Source: Chitinilyticum litopenaei DSM 21440 (GTDB lineage Bacteria; Pseudomonadota; Gammaproteobacteria; Burkholderiales; Chitinibacteraceae). From it: DNA of 30,148 nt. Every line of letters begins with the position of its first letter. The first letter of the stretch is position 1. Under the pieces are notes generated by a model. The model ran no database searches. It saw nothing but the letters and a program-made list of their open reading frames with translations, and was not told where the DNA came from. The position numbers were made by a program, and so were the translations under genes. The stretch is from assembly GCF_000428145.1 (NCBI RefSeq), contig NZ_ATZJ01000049.1, positions 1 through 30,148 on the forward strand, written 5' to 3'. This document shows positions 17,664 through 25,559 of the stretch, one piece after another.

Positions 17664-18197
17664 ATGCATCACACCGCGTTCCCCCACCGCAACGCCTGCA
17701 CGCAGGACTTCGACGCCATCGTGGCCTGGCCACAGGATGCGGTGGAGCTGCGCAACCTGTTTCCACGTGCGCGCTGGCCGGCCGACCAGGCCGTGCTGGC
17801 CGGGCATCTGGCCGAGCACAACGAGGGCATCGTGCTGACCGATCACCGCGATACGGCCATTGCCTACGCCTCCTTCTACGGCATCCAGCAACGCGGCCGC
17901 GTGTGGATCGGCCACCTGATCGTGCATCCGGCCTGGCGCCGGCAAGGCCTGGGCGCCCAGCTGCTGGCGGTGATGAGCCGGCTGGCGGGGCAGGATTTCG
18001 CGGCCACCGAGCTGGCGACGATCTGCTTTGCCGACAATGCTGCCGCGCGCGTCTTCTACCAGCGCCAGGGCTTTCGCAGCGAGGGCTGGGAAACGCGGCT
18101 CGATCATCACGACGAGCCGACGCGCGTACTGCGCCTGGTGCGCGCACTGCCGGCAGGCAGCGCGGCGAGCGCAGCGCCGGCGATTCAGGCAAAATAG
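17664..18197 (+). CDS. GNAT-family N-acetyltransferase
   Basis: A 177-residue acetyl-CoA-dependent N-acetyltransferase. WIGHLIVHPAWRRQGLGAQLL is beta4 plus motif A, with the pyrophosphate loop RRQGLG at 92-97. NAAARVFYQRQGFRSEGWE is the motif B/C-terminal signature. The start MHHTAFPHRNACTQDFDAI was chosen because an upstream in-frame ATG at 17595 adds sequence unlike the family; neither start has a strong ribosome binding site. The substrate is unknown (small amine or protein). It is monocistronic in context: a MITE begins 17 bp after the stop. Confidence 0.85.
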   Translation: MHHTAFPHRNACTQDFDAIVAWPQDAVELRNLFPRARWPADQAVLAGHLAEHNEGIVLTDHRDTAIAYASFYGIQQRGRVWIGHLIVHPAWRRQGLGAQLLAVMSRLAGQDFAATELATICFADNAAARVFYQRQGFRSEGWETRLDHHDEPTRVLRLVRALPAGSAASAAPAIQAK

Positions 18198-18214
18198 CGC
18201 CTTTGGCGCGGCCT

Positions 18215-18497
18215 AGGTTCTGTTGATGCCTTGTTTGCGCTGCCCGTTTGTGCTGTTTTTGGCCTGAAACAAGGCGCGAAGCCCGCCGCATAGTCGTTCT
18301 ATGCAAGGGCTTTGCAACGCCGTGTCAGGCCAAAAACAGCCAAACCGGCTTTTTGATAACACATCCGGCTGGACGCTTTTTGCGCCGACTCTGCGTTGTT
18401 GCTTCGCTGACATAACCCGTTATGCGGCGCTCGCAACGCCTTGATTCGGCGCAAAAATCGCTCCAGCGGGAACGCAAACAAAACATCAACAAAACCT
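18215..18497 (+). mobile_element. MITE copy 1 (~283 bp), non-autonomous double-hairpin element
   Basis: The ends are AGGTTCTGTTGATG and CATCAACAAAACCT, inverted with one mismatch; flanking TA on both sides may be a target duplication. Inside are two long imperfect hairpins. One is built on CTGTTTTTGGCCTGA / TCAGGCCAAAAACAG (about 18258-18350). The other is built on TTTTTGCGCCGACT...GCGTTG / CGCAACGC...TCGGCGCAAAAA (about 18377-18457). It has no transposase frame. Copy 2 at 25248 is the same element in reverse orientation. It fills the gene-free stretch 18198-18542. Confidence 0.85.
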
Positions 18498-18542
18498 AGC
18501 ACTGCGCCCGTTTCCGTTTTGTTCCGTTTTGCAAGGATAGCC

Positions 18543-19421
18543 ATGAGCGGCCTGACTTCGACCGACCTGAAAAGCCTGAAGAAAATCTACTCCGGCAAGG
18601 TGCGTGACCTCTACGACATCGACGGCGAGCGCATGTTGATGATCGCCACCGATCGCCTGTCGGCCTTCGACGTGATCCTGGCCGAGCCGATTCCGGAAAA
18701 GGGCAAGATCCTCACCGCGATCTCCAACTTCTGGTTCGACAAGCTCAAGGACGTGGTGCCCAGCCACTTCACCGGCGAGCGCGCCGAGGACGTCGTCAGT
18801 GCGGAAGACCGCGCGCAGGTTGAAGGCCGCGCCGTGGTGTGCAAGAAGCTCAAGCCGGTGCCGGTTGAAGCCATCGTTCGCGGGTATATCGCGGGCAGCG
18901 GCTGGAAGGAATACAAGCAGAGCGGTACGGTATGCGGCATCCCGCTGCCGGCCAATCTGCGCGAGGCCGACCAGCTGCCCGAGCCGATTTTCACGCCGTC
19001 GACCAAGGCCGCCGTTGGCGACCATGACGAGAACATCAGCTATGCGCGCTGCGAGGAAATCATCGGCGCGGAACTCGCCGCCCGCGTCCGCGATACCGCG
19101 ATTGCGCTGTACAAGGCCGCCAGCGAGTACGCTGCCACGCGCGGCATCATCATCGCCGACACCAAGTTCGAATTCGGCCTGGATGCCGAGGGCACGCTGC
19201 GCCTGATGGACGAGGCGCTGACGCCGGACTCCAGCCGCTTCTGGCCGGCCGACCAGTACCAGCCGGGCAGCAACCCGCCGAGTTACGACAAGCAGTTCGT
19301 GCGCGACTGGCTGGAAAGCACCGGCTGGGACAAGACCCCGCCGGCGCCGGCGCTGCCGCTCGAAGTGGCCGAGAAGACCGCCGCCAAGTACCGCGAGGCG
19401 CTGGAAAAACTGACCGCCTGA
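18543..19421 (+). CDS. purC: Phosphoribosylaminoimidazole-succinocarboxamide synthase
   Basis: SAICAR synthase, the ATP-dependent ligase that joins aspartate to CAIR in purine biosynthesis. It has 292 residues, the longer form common in betaproteobacteria and fungi. Motifs are YSGKVRDLYD (nucleotide loop), ATDRLSAFDVIL, VEAIVRGYIAGSGWKEY, TKFEFGL and MDEALTPDSSRFWP. ATG 18543 follows AAGGAT. The frame continues upstream into the MITE, which gives a spurious N-terminal extension and was rejected as a start. MITE copy 1 ends 45 bp before the start codon, so the promoter lies inside or beyond the MITE, or in the short AT-richer run 18500-18540. A clear terminator follows. Confidence 0.97.
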   Translation: MSGLTSTDLKSLKKIYSGKVRDLYDIDGERMLMIATDRLSAFDVILAEPIPEKGKILTAISNFWFDKLKDVVPSHFTGERAEDVVSAEDRAQVEGRAVVCKKLKPVPVEAIVRGYIAGSGWKEYKQSGTVCGIPLPANLREADQLPEPIFTPSTKAAVGDHDENISYARCEEIIGAELAARVRDTAIALYKAASEYAATRGIIIADTKFEFGLDAEGTLRLMDEALTPDSSRFWPADQYQPGSNPPSYDKQFVRDWLESTGWDKTPPAPALPLEVAEKTAAKYREALEKLTA

Positions 19422-19427
19422 TCCGGA

Positions 19428-19454
19428 AAGCCCGTCACGAAGACGGGCTTTTTT
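19428..19454 (+). terminator. Intrinsic terminator after purC
   Basis: AAGCCCGTC (19428-19436), loop ACGAA, GACGGGCTT (19442-19450), followed by TTTT. A strong stem plus a six-T run (19449-19454). Confidence 0.92.
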
Positions 19455-19511
19455 GCGCCCCCGGCCACCAGACCGGATGGGAAAAGCCTCCCGATATGCC
19501 ATGCTGCAGAA

Positions 19512-21851
19512 ATGGACGCCGTCGATTTTTCCATTCCCTTTGTCATCCCCGCCCCGGCACAGGCCGAGCTGGACGCCATTCGCGCCATCCTGAACAACCA
19601 CAAGCAGGAGGCCATCCGCCGCTGCGAGGCGCTGACCGAGGCGGCACGGCGCGACAATCAGGCCGCCACGCTGATCGCCGCGGCCGAGCTGTACGGGCTG
19701 GTGGTGCCGCAATATGGCCGCGACACGCTGTTCGAGGCGCTGCAGCTGGCCTGCGCCTATCACTGGCAGCCGGCAGAGGCTCGACTGTGCGAACAGATCG
19801 CCCGCAGCTTTTACACTACCGGCGACTACCGCCCCGCCCGCCAGTACTGGCAACGCTGCATTGATCTGGCGCGTCTGCCCGGCGGCGAGCCCAGCAGCTG
19901 GATCTACGGTCAGATCGGCCTGGGCCAGGTACACGATGCACTGGGCGAACACGCCGCCGCCGTGCGCTGCCATCGCGCCGCGCTGGCGCACTGCGGCGCG
20001 CTGGATGACACCTATCTGCGCGCCAAGATCCGCATCAATCTGGCCACCAATCTGCTGGCCTGCGAAAACCACGCCGAGGCGGGCGAGCAGCTGCGCCAGG
20101 CGCTGGCCGAATGCCGGACCGCGCAGCTGCTGGATTACGCCGCCGAATCGCTGTTTCGCCTAGGTGAGCTGGCACGGCTTGAGCAGCGCCCGGACGAAGC
20201 GGAGGCGCATTTCCGCGAAGCCCTGCGCATAACCCGCGACATCAGCTATCACTGGGCGGAAACCAATACGCTACGGCAACTGAGCCTGCTGGCCGCCGAG
20301 CGCGGCGATCTGGGCGAGGCCCGGCGCCTGTGCAACGAGGGCATCGGTCTGGCCGAACTGATCGGCTACAACCGCCAGCGCCTGGACATGCTGCTCGAGG
20401 CCGCGGCCTATGCCGAGCAGGAAAGCGACATCAACGAAGCCTACCGCCTGCTGCGGGCCTATACCGGCCTGCTGCCGCGCCCGCAGGAAGTCGCGCAGGA
20501 GCAGCACTATCTGGAGCCCGCCAGCCAGCAGAAATTGCTGCAACTGGCCAGCCACAGCCTGATCGACAGCAACAGCACGAGCGCGGCGCTGGCGCTGCTG
20601 CTGCAGGAAGCCCCCGCGCTGCTTGCCGCCAGTGGCGCCAGTCTCTGGCTGCTGGGTCCGCATTTCGGCATGCAATGCGTGCAAAGGGGCACGACCGCCG
20701 CGCCGGACAGCATTGCGGCAACCCACAGTCAGGCGTTGGCCCTGCATGTGCAGCAATTCGGCCAGCTCAATGCCTGCCTTGCCCGCCAGCATCCACTGCT
20801 GTCCGCCCTTCTGGCGCAGTGGCCTGAGCAATCCCGTCCGTCTTCCATCCTGCTGCAAGCCATCCGCGAAGGCGACACGCACTGGCTGCTGTGGGTGGAA
20901 AACACGCAGGCGCGACGCAACTGGCTGCCTGACGATGAGGCCATCCTGCAACGCCTCACCGCCATCCTGCAGCGCATACTCGCGCGGCAACAGCAGCAGG
21001 CGCTGAGCGCCGAGCTGGAGGAAATCAATGCCGCCCTGCAGCGCGATAACCGCGCGCTGGCCGAACATGTCGCGCAGCGCGGCGCGGCGCTGCAGCAGGC
21101 GCTGGCCCAGCTGGCGCACAGCGAACGCATGGCGGCCACCGGGCGGCTGATGGCCGGCATGGCGCACGAACTGAATACGCCGCTGGGCATTGCGCGCACT
21201 GCGGCCTCCACGATCAGCAACGAACTGGCGCAACTCGTGCTGCTGATCCGCAACGGCCGGCCGCAACGCGACGAAGTGCTGCAGATTCTGGAGCAATGTC
21301 ATGCGGCGACCACGCTGACCGACAGCAATATCCTGCGCGCGGCCGAGCTGGTGCAGCGCTTCCGCGTGCTCGGCGGGCAACCGGAACAGGAAGACCCGGC
21401 CGATGTGGATGTCAGCGCCCTGCTGCAGGGCGTCTGCCAGCTGTATCGCGAACAGATCGCGCAGGGCGGCCATGTGCTGCTGCTCGATGTGCCGGCGCGA
21501 CTGCCCTGGCGCTTGCGTCCCGCCGCGCTGCAGCAGGTGCTGAGCCAGCTGCTGGGCAATATCCTGGAACACGCTTTCCGGCCCGGGCAGAGCGGGCGCA
21601 TCGAGCTCGGCGCGCAGGCCGGCCCGGCAAGCTTGCGGCTGCTGGTGCGCGACAATGGCATCGGCATGAGCGAAGACGCCGTGCAGCATGCCTTCGATCC
21701 CTTCTACCTGAGCCGCCTGGGCTCCGGCGGCGGGCTGGGGCTGTATGGCGCTTACAATCTGGTCAGCGGCCCGCTGGGCGGGCAGATCGGCATCCGCAGC
21801 CGCCCGGGGGAGTTTACCGAGGTGCAGCTGGACCTGCCCGCCAGTACATAA
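19512..21851 (+). CDS. Cytoplasmic TPR-containing sensor histidine kinase
   Basis: A 779-residue protein. Residues ~30-350 are a series of tetratricopeptide-like helix pairs (for example ATNLLACENHAEAGEQLRQALAEC and LFRLGELARLEQRPDEAEAHFREALRI). A GAF-like segment (about 360-480) and a coiled coil (ARQQQQALSAELEEINAALQ) follow. The kinase core has H552 (MAGMAHELNTPLGIARTA), N683 (LLGNILEHAF), DNGIGM from D714, and GSGGGLGLYGAYNLV. The HELNTPLG box and GGLGLYGAY pattern fit the HPK4-like class. No transmembrane helix or signal is seen, so it senses a cytoplasmic cue, perhaps through protein binding by the TPRs. No response regulator lies within the window. ATG 19512 lacks a clear ribosome binding site. 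The gene stands alone, after the purC terminator and convergent with the next gene. Confidence 0.9.
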   Translation: MDAVDFSIPFVIPAPAQAELDAIRAILNNHKQEAIRRCEALTEAARRDNQAATLIAAAELYGLVVPQYGRDTLFEALQLACAYHWQPAEARLCEQIARSFYTTGDYRPARQYWQRCIDLARLPGGEPSSWIYGQIGLGQVHDALGEHAAAVRCHRAALAHCGALDDTYLRAKIRINLATNLLACENHAEAGEQLRQALAECRTAQLLDYAAESLFRLGELARLEQRPDEAEAHFREALRITRDISYHWAETNTLRQLSLLAAERGDLGEARRLCNEGIGLAELIGYNRQRLDMLLEAAAYAEQESDINEAYRLLRAYTGLLPRPQEVAQEQHYLEPASQQKLLQLASHSLIDSNSTSAALALLLQEAPALLAASGASLWLLGPHFGMQCVQRGTTAAPDSIAATHSQALALHVQQFGQLNACLARQHPLLSALLAQWPEQSRPSSILLQAIREGDTHWLLWVENTQARRNWLPDDEAILQRLTAILQRILARQQQQALSAELEEINAALQRDNRALAEHVAQRGAALQQALAQLAHSERMAATGRLMAGMAHELNTPLGIARTAASTISNELAQLVLLIRNGRPQRDEVLQILEQCHAATTLTDSNILRAAELVQRFRVLGGQPEQEDPADVDVSALLQGVCQLYREQIAQGGHVLLLDVPARLPWRLRPAALQQVLSQLLGNILEHAFRPGQSGRIELGAQAGPASLRLLVRDNGIGMSEDAVQHAFDPFYLSRLGSGGGLGLYGAYNLVSGPLGGQIGIRSRPGEFTEVQLDLPAST

Positions 21852-21852
21852 G

Positions 21853-21904
21853 CAGGTATTGCCAGGCAGCCCTTTCACTCATTCGGCTAGATACGCATAC
21901 CCAA
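21853..21904 (+). repeat. Copy of ~50-bp repeat after the TPR kinase
   Basis: CAGGTATTGCCA ... GGCTAGATACGCATACCCA, starting just after the stop codon. It shares GGCT.....C.CATACCCA with the copy at 28569. The rest of the gap to 22015 shows nothing further. Confidence 0.4.
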
Positions 21905-22015
21905 AACAAAACCCTGTTGCAGCAGCAGAAATGCCCCATGACTGCGCGGATAGTTCATCGGCACGACGAAGGCTGGCGCGAATTATCCGGGCTGGCCCGA
22001 AACGCGGCTGCCAGC

Positions 22016-23725
22016 TCAATACAGCCGTTCGCCATACAGCGGCAAGGGAAAAACCTTGCGCCAGGCAGCGGGATCGGGCTTGACTAGCTCGCCCTGCGGA
22101 CGCTGGCACAGGGCATGCACGGCAGGCCAGAAGGGATCGGTAGCGGGCGTCAGTCCGGCCAGCTCGGCCGGCAGGCAGAACATCGGCCGGTCATCCAGCC
22201 GCTGCGCCAGCGCCCGCGTGGCGGCGGCATCCGGCAGGCGCACATAGGCGCTTGATTGCGCACGCGCCAGCCATTGCTCGGCATTCATGCGCAGCACAAA
22301 GCGGAAATCATCGTTATGCGGGCCGGTGGCGCTGAACAGCGACGGCGGCAGCACCCCATAGCGCACGAACGCACCGGTCAGCGAGGGCTTGTGGTCACCG
22401 AACACCACCACCGCCAATGGCCGCTGCCGTTGTGCGGCCAGTTGCTCGATCTGCGCGAGAAAGGCCTGCATGTCGGCCATGGCCTCGCCCAGCCGGTGCT
22501 TGTAGTCACCGATGCCGTAGTCCTGGCCGCGATGGTAAAAGGCGCCATGCGTGCGCACGGTGATGAGGAACATGAATTGCGGACGTTGCGGCGGCGCGCC
22601 GGCATAGGCCTGGAGTGCGGCATCATAGAGCAGCGCATCCTGCGGCCAGCCGCGCGTGCGCCAGGGCATGCGCTCGACAAAGCGCGTCTGCTCGAAGCCG
22701 ATGCGCGGGTAAATCTCGTTGCGTCGCCAGAAATTGGCGTAGAAGTTGTGCATGCCGGTGGTCAGATAACCGGCATCGCGAAAGCGGCTGACCAGTGTGC
22801 GGGCATCGGGCCGCAGATCGCTCGCATGCACCTGATAATCGATGCCGGGCAGGACGGCCGAAGACAGGCCGGTGAGCACCTCGAATTCGGCTTCGGCCGT
22901 GCCGCCGCCATACACCGGGCTGAGCAGCTTGAAGGGGGCAAAGCCGCGCTGCTCCAGCTCGCGCATGACGGTGGGCATGCGCTGGTCAAAGGTGGTGAAG
23001 CAGCCCTCGCAGAGAATCATGACGACATCGGGCTGCCCGGGAGCCAGCGGCAACGGCTGCTGGCTGGCATAGAAATCATGCGGGCCGGCGGCCGGCGCCT
23101 TGACGCTTTCGGCGGTCTGGAACAGGTGCGCCAGCAGGCCATTGGCGCGCACATTCTGCCGGTAATTGTATTCGTGGTAGACGATGCCCAGCTCCTGCAG
23201 CGTGCGCTTGAGCATGCGCCCGGGATAACCATGCACGACGCCATGCACCAGCAGCAGCGCCGGCAGCAGCGCCGCCAGGCCGCCGGCCTGCAGCCAGTGA
23301 CGGCGACTGCGCGGCGGGCGCAGCCGCCAGCCGGCCACCACGGCGGCCAGCAGGGTCAGGCCGCACAGCACCATCAGTGGCACGATATAGCTGCTCATCG
23401 CCATGCCCTGTGACACTTCCAGCAGGTCGCGCGCCAGCAGCGGCTCGCCGGTCTGCGCCTCCTTGATCTGGCTGACCTGGCGCAGCAGGGCTTCGCTCAT
23501 CAGCGCGGCCAGCACCGCCGGCCAGCGCGCCAGCAGCAGGGCAAAGACCCAGTACAGCAGCAGGCTGAACACCAGCCGGCCCACCGACCATTGCATGTCG
23601 ACCAGCAGGCGGCCGGGCACCAGCAGCAGCATGGGGCCCAGCAGGGTAAGCCAGTAACGCAGGCGGCGCGGCATGGCCAGCCAGCGCGCCTGCAGTGCGG
23701 GGATGAAATTCAGAGGTAGCAGCAT
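22016..23725 (-). CDS. LTA-synthase-family phosphotransferase (sulfatase fold), membrane
   Basis: A 569-residue integral membrane enzyme of the alkaline-phosphatase/sulfatase superfamily, LtaS/OpgB branch. Three or four N-terminal transmembrane segments (about 22-42, 48-70, 112-132, 145-165) precede an extracytoplasmic catalytic domain. Metal and catalytic residues follow LtaS: E240 (ILCEGCF), nucleophile T276 (VYGGGTAEAEFEVLTG), and D444-H445 (VFGDHKPSL). MHNFYANFWRRNEIYPRIGF is also typical. Gram-negatives lack lipoteichoic acid, so it probably transfers phosphoglycerol or another phospho-head group to a periplasmic glucan, LPS or glycolipid. The ATG at 23725 has a poor ribosome binding site. 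An intrinsic terminator ends only 11 bp before it, so transcription of this gene needs explanation. Confidence 0.88.
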   Translation of the reverse strand: MLLPLNFIPALQARWLAMPRRLRYWLTLLGPMLLLVPGRLLVDMQWSVGRLVFSLLLYWVFALLLARWPAVLAALMSEALLRQVSQIKEAQTGEPLLARDLLEVSQGMAMSSYIVPLMVLCGLTLLAAVVAGWRLRPPRSRRHWLQAGGLAALLPALLLVHGVVHGYPGRMLKRTLQELGIVYHEYNYRQNVRANGLLAHLFQTAESVKAPAAGPHDFYASQQPLPLAPGQPDVVMILCEGCFTTFDQRMPTVMRELEQRGFAPFKLLSPVYGGGTAEAEFEVLTGLSSAVLPGIDYQVHASDLRPDARTLVSRFRDAGYLTTGMHNFYANFWRRNEIYPRIGFEQTRFVERMPWRTRGWPQDALLYDAALQAYAGAPPQRPQFMFLITVRTHGAFYHRGQDYGIGDYKHRLGEAMADMQAFLAQIEQLAAQRQRPLAVVVFGDHKPSLTGAFVRYGVLPPSLFSATGPHNDDFRFVLRMNAEQWLARAQSSAYVRLPDAAATRALAQRLDDRPMFCLPAELAGLTPATDPFWPAVHALCQRPQGELVKPDPAAWRKVFPLPLYGERLY

Positions 23726-23736
23726 TGCGGCTCGTG

Positions 23737-23765
23737 AAAAAAAGCAGCGGGGTCACCGCTGCTTT
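23737..23765 (-). terminator. Intrinsic terminator or attenuator just upstream of the LTA-synthase-like start
   Basis: On the minus strand AAAGCAGCGG, loop TGACC, CCGCTGCTTT continue into a T7 run (23737-23743). It is a 10-bp stem with a T tract, placed after the 414-aa gene (78 bp beyond its stop) and 11 bp before the next start codon. Confidence 0.8.
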
Positions 23766-23843
23766 CATTGGTCTCGTTGCGCGCATTTTAGCATTCCCGC
23801 GCGGCCAGCAATGGGCCGGCTGCCGGCCTGCATGCTGCTCACG

Positions 23844-25088
23844 TCATCGGCTGGCCTGCAGATGGTGGCCCGCCAGCAGTTGCCGATAGCAGTCTTCAAA
23901 GCGTCCGCCCATGAAGGACGCTTCGCGCAGGCTGGAAAATGCACCACCGAGCATGTAGTCGGCATGTTGCTCGTATTCGTAAAGGCGCACAAAGAGATCC
24001 GGATCGCGCTCGGCCGGCGACAGCTTGCTCAAGCCGGCCGCGATGACCAGCGCCTTGTCGCCCCACTCGACCAGTTCGGGATAGGACATGCGCATCTGGT
24101 CGGCCATGGTGCGGATGCGATAGACGGTGCTGTTCTCCGGCTGCTCGGCATCCCAGGCATAGCTGAGGTCGGCATCCTCGAAACGCTGACGGCACAGCGG
24201 AAAGGACAGGCTGATGCGTTGCTGGCGCATGGCCTGGCGATCCGCCGCAATGGCGGCGGCATCCTGCTGCGGGTCGCGCGCCGGATAGCGCTGCTGCAGC
24301 ACCCAGTGATCATACTCGAGCAGCACCCAGCCGTTTTCGTCGGGCTCGGCATCGAGAATGCGCGGCGACGGATGCAGCTCGTCACCACCGGCCGCCACCA
24401 GCCTGGCGGCATAGGCGGGTTCGCAGCGGTTGGCCGTGCGCCCGCGACTGAGGCAATATGCCGGCCAGTGCCCATGGCTGACAATGTAGCGGCAATCGTC
24501 CCGGAACACCGCCGGCGCCCCGGCCAGCTCGCGCCCGTCCGGCAGCACATGGGCAAGCACCTGCCAGACGCAGTCATTGAGCTCCAGCTCGGCATGCTGG
24601 CCATTGCCCAGCCTTTGCGCGGCAGTCACCGCCACCGGAAACACGCCGGGCATTTCCACGATGGCATACCAGGGCTGGCCGAAACTGGTCGGCGGTGGAT
24701 AAGGCAGCGGCGCCTGCCCCGACTGCAGACGCTCGAACAGCGCGCTGTGCTCCCAGTCGTGCGCTTCCGGAATGTAGGGGCGCAGCAGGCCGCTGCTGTG
24801 GATATCCAGGTTGTCCGGCGCCTGCCAGTTGGAGGCAACTTCGATAAAGCGCCCGGCGGCCTGCAGCAGCAGCAGGTCATGGCGCGAGTAGCGACCGAAA
24901 CGTCCGGGCAGGTATTCCTCCTGAAAGGCCGCCAGCGTACCGGCCAGCCGCCGCGTCAGCTCGCTGTTGCCGGCATCCAGCGCAATGGCGACGAGCTGGG
25001 GCAGCGTGAATTCGCTGGCCAGGGCCAGTGCTGCATTGAGTTGTTCCTGATCGGTTGCCAGCAAGCCGGCAGGATCGCGAGTGCTCAT
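23844..25088 (-). CDS. Conserved-looking protein of unknown function (414 aa)
   Basis: I do not recognise this protein. The start ATG at 25088 has a near-perfect ribosome binding site (AGGAGGTG), so the 26 codons further upstream in the same frame were dropped. There is no signal peptide or transmembrane helix. The N-terminal ~90 residues (LNAALALASEFTLPQLVAIALDAGNSELTRRLAGTLAA) look helical. The middle has beta-rich stretches with aromatic residues (PWYAIVEMPGVFPVAVTAA, DDCRYIVSHGHWPAYCLSRGR, GWVLLEYDHWVLQQRYPARD). The C-terminal part is helical and acidic (SKLSPAERDPDLFVRLYEYEQHADYMLGGAFSSLREASF). Its strong initiation signal and terminator indicate a real, well-translated single gene. It could be a cytoplasmic enzyme or a stress-related protein; no function is claimed. 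Confidence 0.8.
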   Translation of the reverse strand: MSTRDPAGLLATDQEQLNAALALASEFTLPQLVAIALDAGNSELTRRLAGTLAAFQEEYLPGRFGRYSRHDLLLLQAAGRFIEVASNWQAPDNLDIHSSGLLRPYIPEAHDWEHSALFERLQSGQAPLPYPPPTSFGQPWYAIVEMPGVFPVAVTAAQRLGNGQHAELELNDCVWQVLAHVLPDGRELAGAPAVFRDDCRYIVSHGHWPAYCLSRGRTANRCEPAYAARLVAAGGDELHPSPRILDAEPDENGWVLLEYDHWVLQQRYPARDPQQDAAAIAADRQAMRQQRISLSFPLCRQRFEDADLSYAWDAEQPENSTVYRIRTMADQMRMSYPELVEWGDKALVIAAGLSKLSPAERDPDLFVRLYEYEQHADYMLGGAFSSLREASFMGGRFEDCYRQLLAGHHLQASR

Positions 25089-25247
25089 GGTGCACCTCCT
25101 GTTTTCCATCCCTGTGCCGCCATCACGGCAGCGGCCGCTTTCAGCATAGCCGGCCCGATGCTGCATTGCAGCAACAACCGGCTACCGGCTGTCCACTGGT
25201 GCCGCGCGAATGCCGCCTTGCAGCAGGCGGCGGCCCCGACTAGGGTT
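25089..25247. other. Intergenic region between unknown gene and MITE copy 2
   Basis: With MITE copy 2 this forms a 471-bp gene-free stretch. It holds the ribosome binding site and presumably the promoter of the minus-strand 414-aa gene. No clear -10/-35 pair and no other gene were found. Confidence 0.5.
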
Positions 25248-25531
25248 AGGTTCTGTTGATGATGTGTTTGCGTTCCCGCTCGAGCGACTTATGCGCCGAA
25301 TACAAGGCGTTGCCAGCGCCGCATAACGGGTTATGTCAGCGAGGCAACAACGCGGAGTCGGCGCAACAAGCGCCCAGCCTAGATGTGTTCTCAAAAAGCC
25401 GGTCTGGCTGTTTTGGCCTGACACGGCGTTGCAAAGCCCTCACATGGAATGACCATGCATCGGGCTTCGCGCCTGGTTTCAGGCCAAAAACAGCACAAAC
25501 GGGAATCGCAAACAAAACAGCAACAGAACCT
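25248..25531 (-). mobile_element. MITE copy 2 (~284 bp), inverted relative to copy 1
   Basis: Starts AGGTTCTGTTGATGATGTGTTTGCG and ends CGCAAACAAAACAGCAACAGAACCT. Its reverse complement follows copy 1 along its whole length: GTTTGTGCTGTTTTTGGCCT, AGGGCTTTGCAACGCCGTGT, GACATAACCCGTTATGCGGC. Length differs from copy 1 by about one base, with scattered substitutions. It has no coding capacity. It ends 28 bp before the HDOD gene start. Confidence 0.85.
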
Positions 25532-25559
25532 CGTCTGATCCGCCAACTGACAACATTTC

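Noticed and set aside
18441..18542. N-terminal extension of purC into the MITE
   Set aside because: The extra residues are translated MITE sequence, absent from PurC. The ATG at 18543 has its own AAGGAT site.
18887..18905. GGGTATATCGCGGGC in purC resembling the ~50-bp repeat
   Set aside because: It encodes the conserved PurC block RGYIAGSGW, and the rest of the repeat is missing.
18486..20072. 528-codon minus-strand frame over purC and the TPR kinase
   Set aside because: It crosses a strong terminator and two real genes, with no recognisable protein motif.
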